Positions 63,512-64,000 of a stretch of DNA of 64,000 bases are shown here, piece after piece. Origin of the DNA: Aliiruegeria sabulilitoris (GTDB taxonomy: Bacteria; Pseudomonadota; Alphaproteobacteria; Rhodobacterales; Rhodobacteraceae). The notes beneath the pieces are model-generated. The model did not search any database and had not been told where the DNA came from. It worked only from the letters and a program-made list of their open reading frames with translations. Positions within the stretch are counted from its first letter, which is position 1. Each line of letters opens with the position of its first letter. The translations under genes and the position numbers were made by a program. The stretch lies in assembly GCF_001558155.1 (NCBI RefSeq), contig NZ_LOAS01000001.1:248001-312000 (forward strand), read 5' to 3'.

Positions 63512-64000
63512 TTCTCCGCCTGCGCTTCCTCCGCCGTCAATAGCGCGGCCAGCCCGGACCGATAATCCGGGTAGCGCAGGTTGACCCCGAGTTCCTCGCG
63601 GATCCGATCATTCCGAACCTTCTTGCTCTCGGCGTAGAAGCTGCGCGCCATGGGGCTGAAATCGGCATCTTCGAAGGGCGTATCGGGCGGCACCGGCAAG
63701 CCCAGCAATTCGGCGGCATGTGCGATCACATCCTGCGGCGGCGCAGGGTCGTTATCGCAGACATTATAGACCGCGCCCGGATCAGGCCGCTTCATCGAGG
63801 CGACAAGCACCTGCGCGATGTCCTCGACATGGATGCGCGAGAAGACCTGCCCCGGCTTGATGATCCGCCGCGCCGTTCCCGCGCGCAGCTTGGCAAAGGG
63901 GCCGCGTCCGGGGCCGTAGATTCCGGCGAGACGAAAGATGTGCAGCGGCAGATTTCCCTTGGCTGCGAGGTCTTGCCAGGCCTGCTCGGCCTCGACCCGC
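63508..64000 (-). CDS. NAD-binding epimerase/SDR-family protein (partial)
   Basis: The C-terminal 163 residues of a protein whose 5' end lies beyond the window. The visible part includes FRLAGIYGPGRGPFAKLRAG, FSRIHVEDIAQVLVASM and VYNVCDNDPAPPQDVI. These are the substrate-domain blocks of extended/atypical SDR proteins of the YeeZ/NAD-dependent epimerase type. The N-terminal Rossmann motif and catalytic region are outside the sequence. It overlaps the secreted-protein gene by four bases. Confidence 0.85.
   Translation of the reverse strand, partial: RVEAEQAWQDLAAKGNLPLHIFRLAGIYGPGRGPFAKLRAGTARRIIKPGQVFSRIHVEDIAQVLVASMKRPDPGAVYNVCDNDPAPPQDVIAHAAELLGLPVPPDTPFEDADFSPMARSFYAESKKVRNDRIREELGVNLRYPDYRSGLAALLTAEEAQAEK

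Noticed and set aside
1-64000. CRISPR arrays, rRNA genes and IS-type transposases
   Set aside because: No regularly spaced repeats of 23-40 bases, no rRNA-like segments and no DDE or HUH transposase motifs were seen.

Overview
The window looks like a chromosomal segment of a marine-type Rhodobacterales (Roseobacter/Rhodobacter-group) alphaproteobacterium. This is inferred from the high GC content, the serC-serA pair with an alphaproteobacterial serC-type leader, a petP/petR-like regulator pair, an IalB-family protein, a DUF1127 protein, gltD and gltB separated by a small secreted-protein gene, and the xseB-ispA-dxs order. Names below rest on motifs read directly from the translations; no database search was possible.

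Layout. 1-3.4 kb: LOG-family protein, methyltransferase, HdeD-like membrane protein and rlmN. 3.4-6.4 kb: IalB-like protein, asparaginase, YCII-like protein and TauE/SafE permease. 6.4-10.4 kb: serine biosynthesis (serB on the minus strand; serC-serA on the plus strand behind a structured leader). 10.4-16.9 kb: hmgA, an orphan solute-binding protein, kbl-tdh (threonine degradation), a MarR regulator and a thiolase. 16.9-24.4 kb: pbpC and a giant alpha-2-macroglobulin gene. 24.6-28.7 kb: a hybrid histidine kinase, a MarR regulator fused to an unrecognised C-terminal region, and a small membrane protein.

28.6-36.3 kb holds the most unusual chromosomal operon. Five tightly packed minus-strand genes encode a NuoF-tail/GltD-type oxidoreductase, an [FeFe]-hydrogenase with all H-cluster ligands, and a complete ABC importer. 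A LacI-family regulator is divergent, and a perfect 20-bp palindrome lies between them. No hydrogenase maturase genes are in the window.

37.1-43.4 kb is a genomic island at the 3' end of tRNA-Leu(CAG). It has imperfect direct repeats at its ends and a P4-type tyrosine integrase beside the tRNA. At the other end is a large serine recombinase translationally coupled to a 48-residue ORF and preceded by about 300 bp of strongly structured DNA. The cargo is one AT-richer gene: a RelA/SpoT alarmone-synthetase domain fused to a long helical C-terminal region, a candidate defence or toxin effector.

43.6-64 kb returns to housekeeping genes: an NDUFA9-like reductase, uppP, glutamate synthase (gltD, hypothetical, gltB), mtgA, a glutathione transferase, queG, ilvE divergent from petP-petR with paired TTGCGCAA sites, a histone-deacetylase-like hydrolase, the isoprenoid genes xseB-ispA-dxs, and an SDR-family gene cut by the window end.
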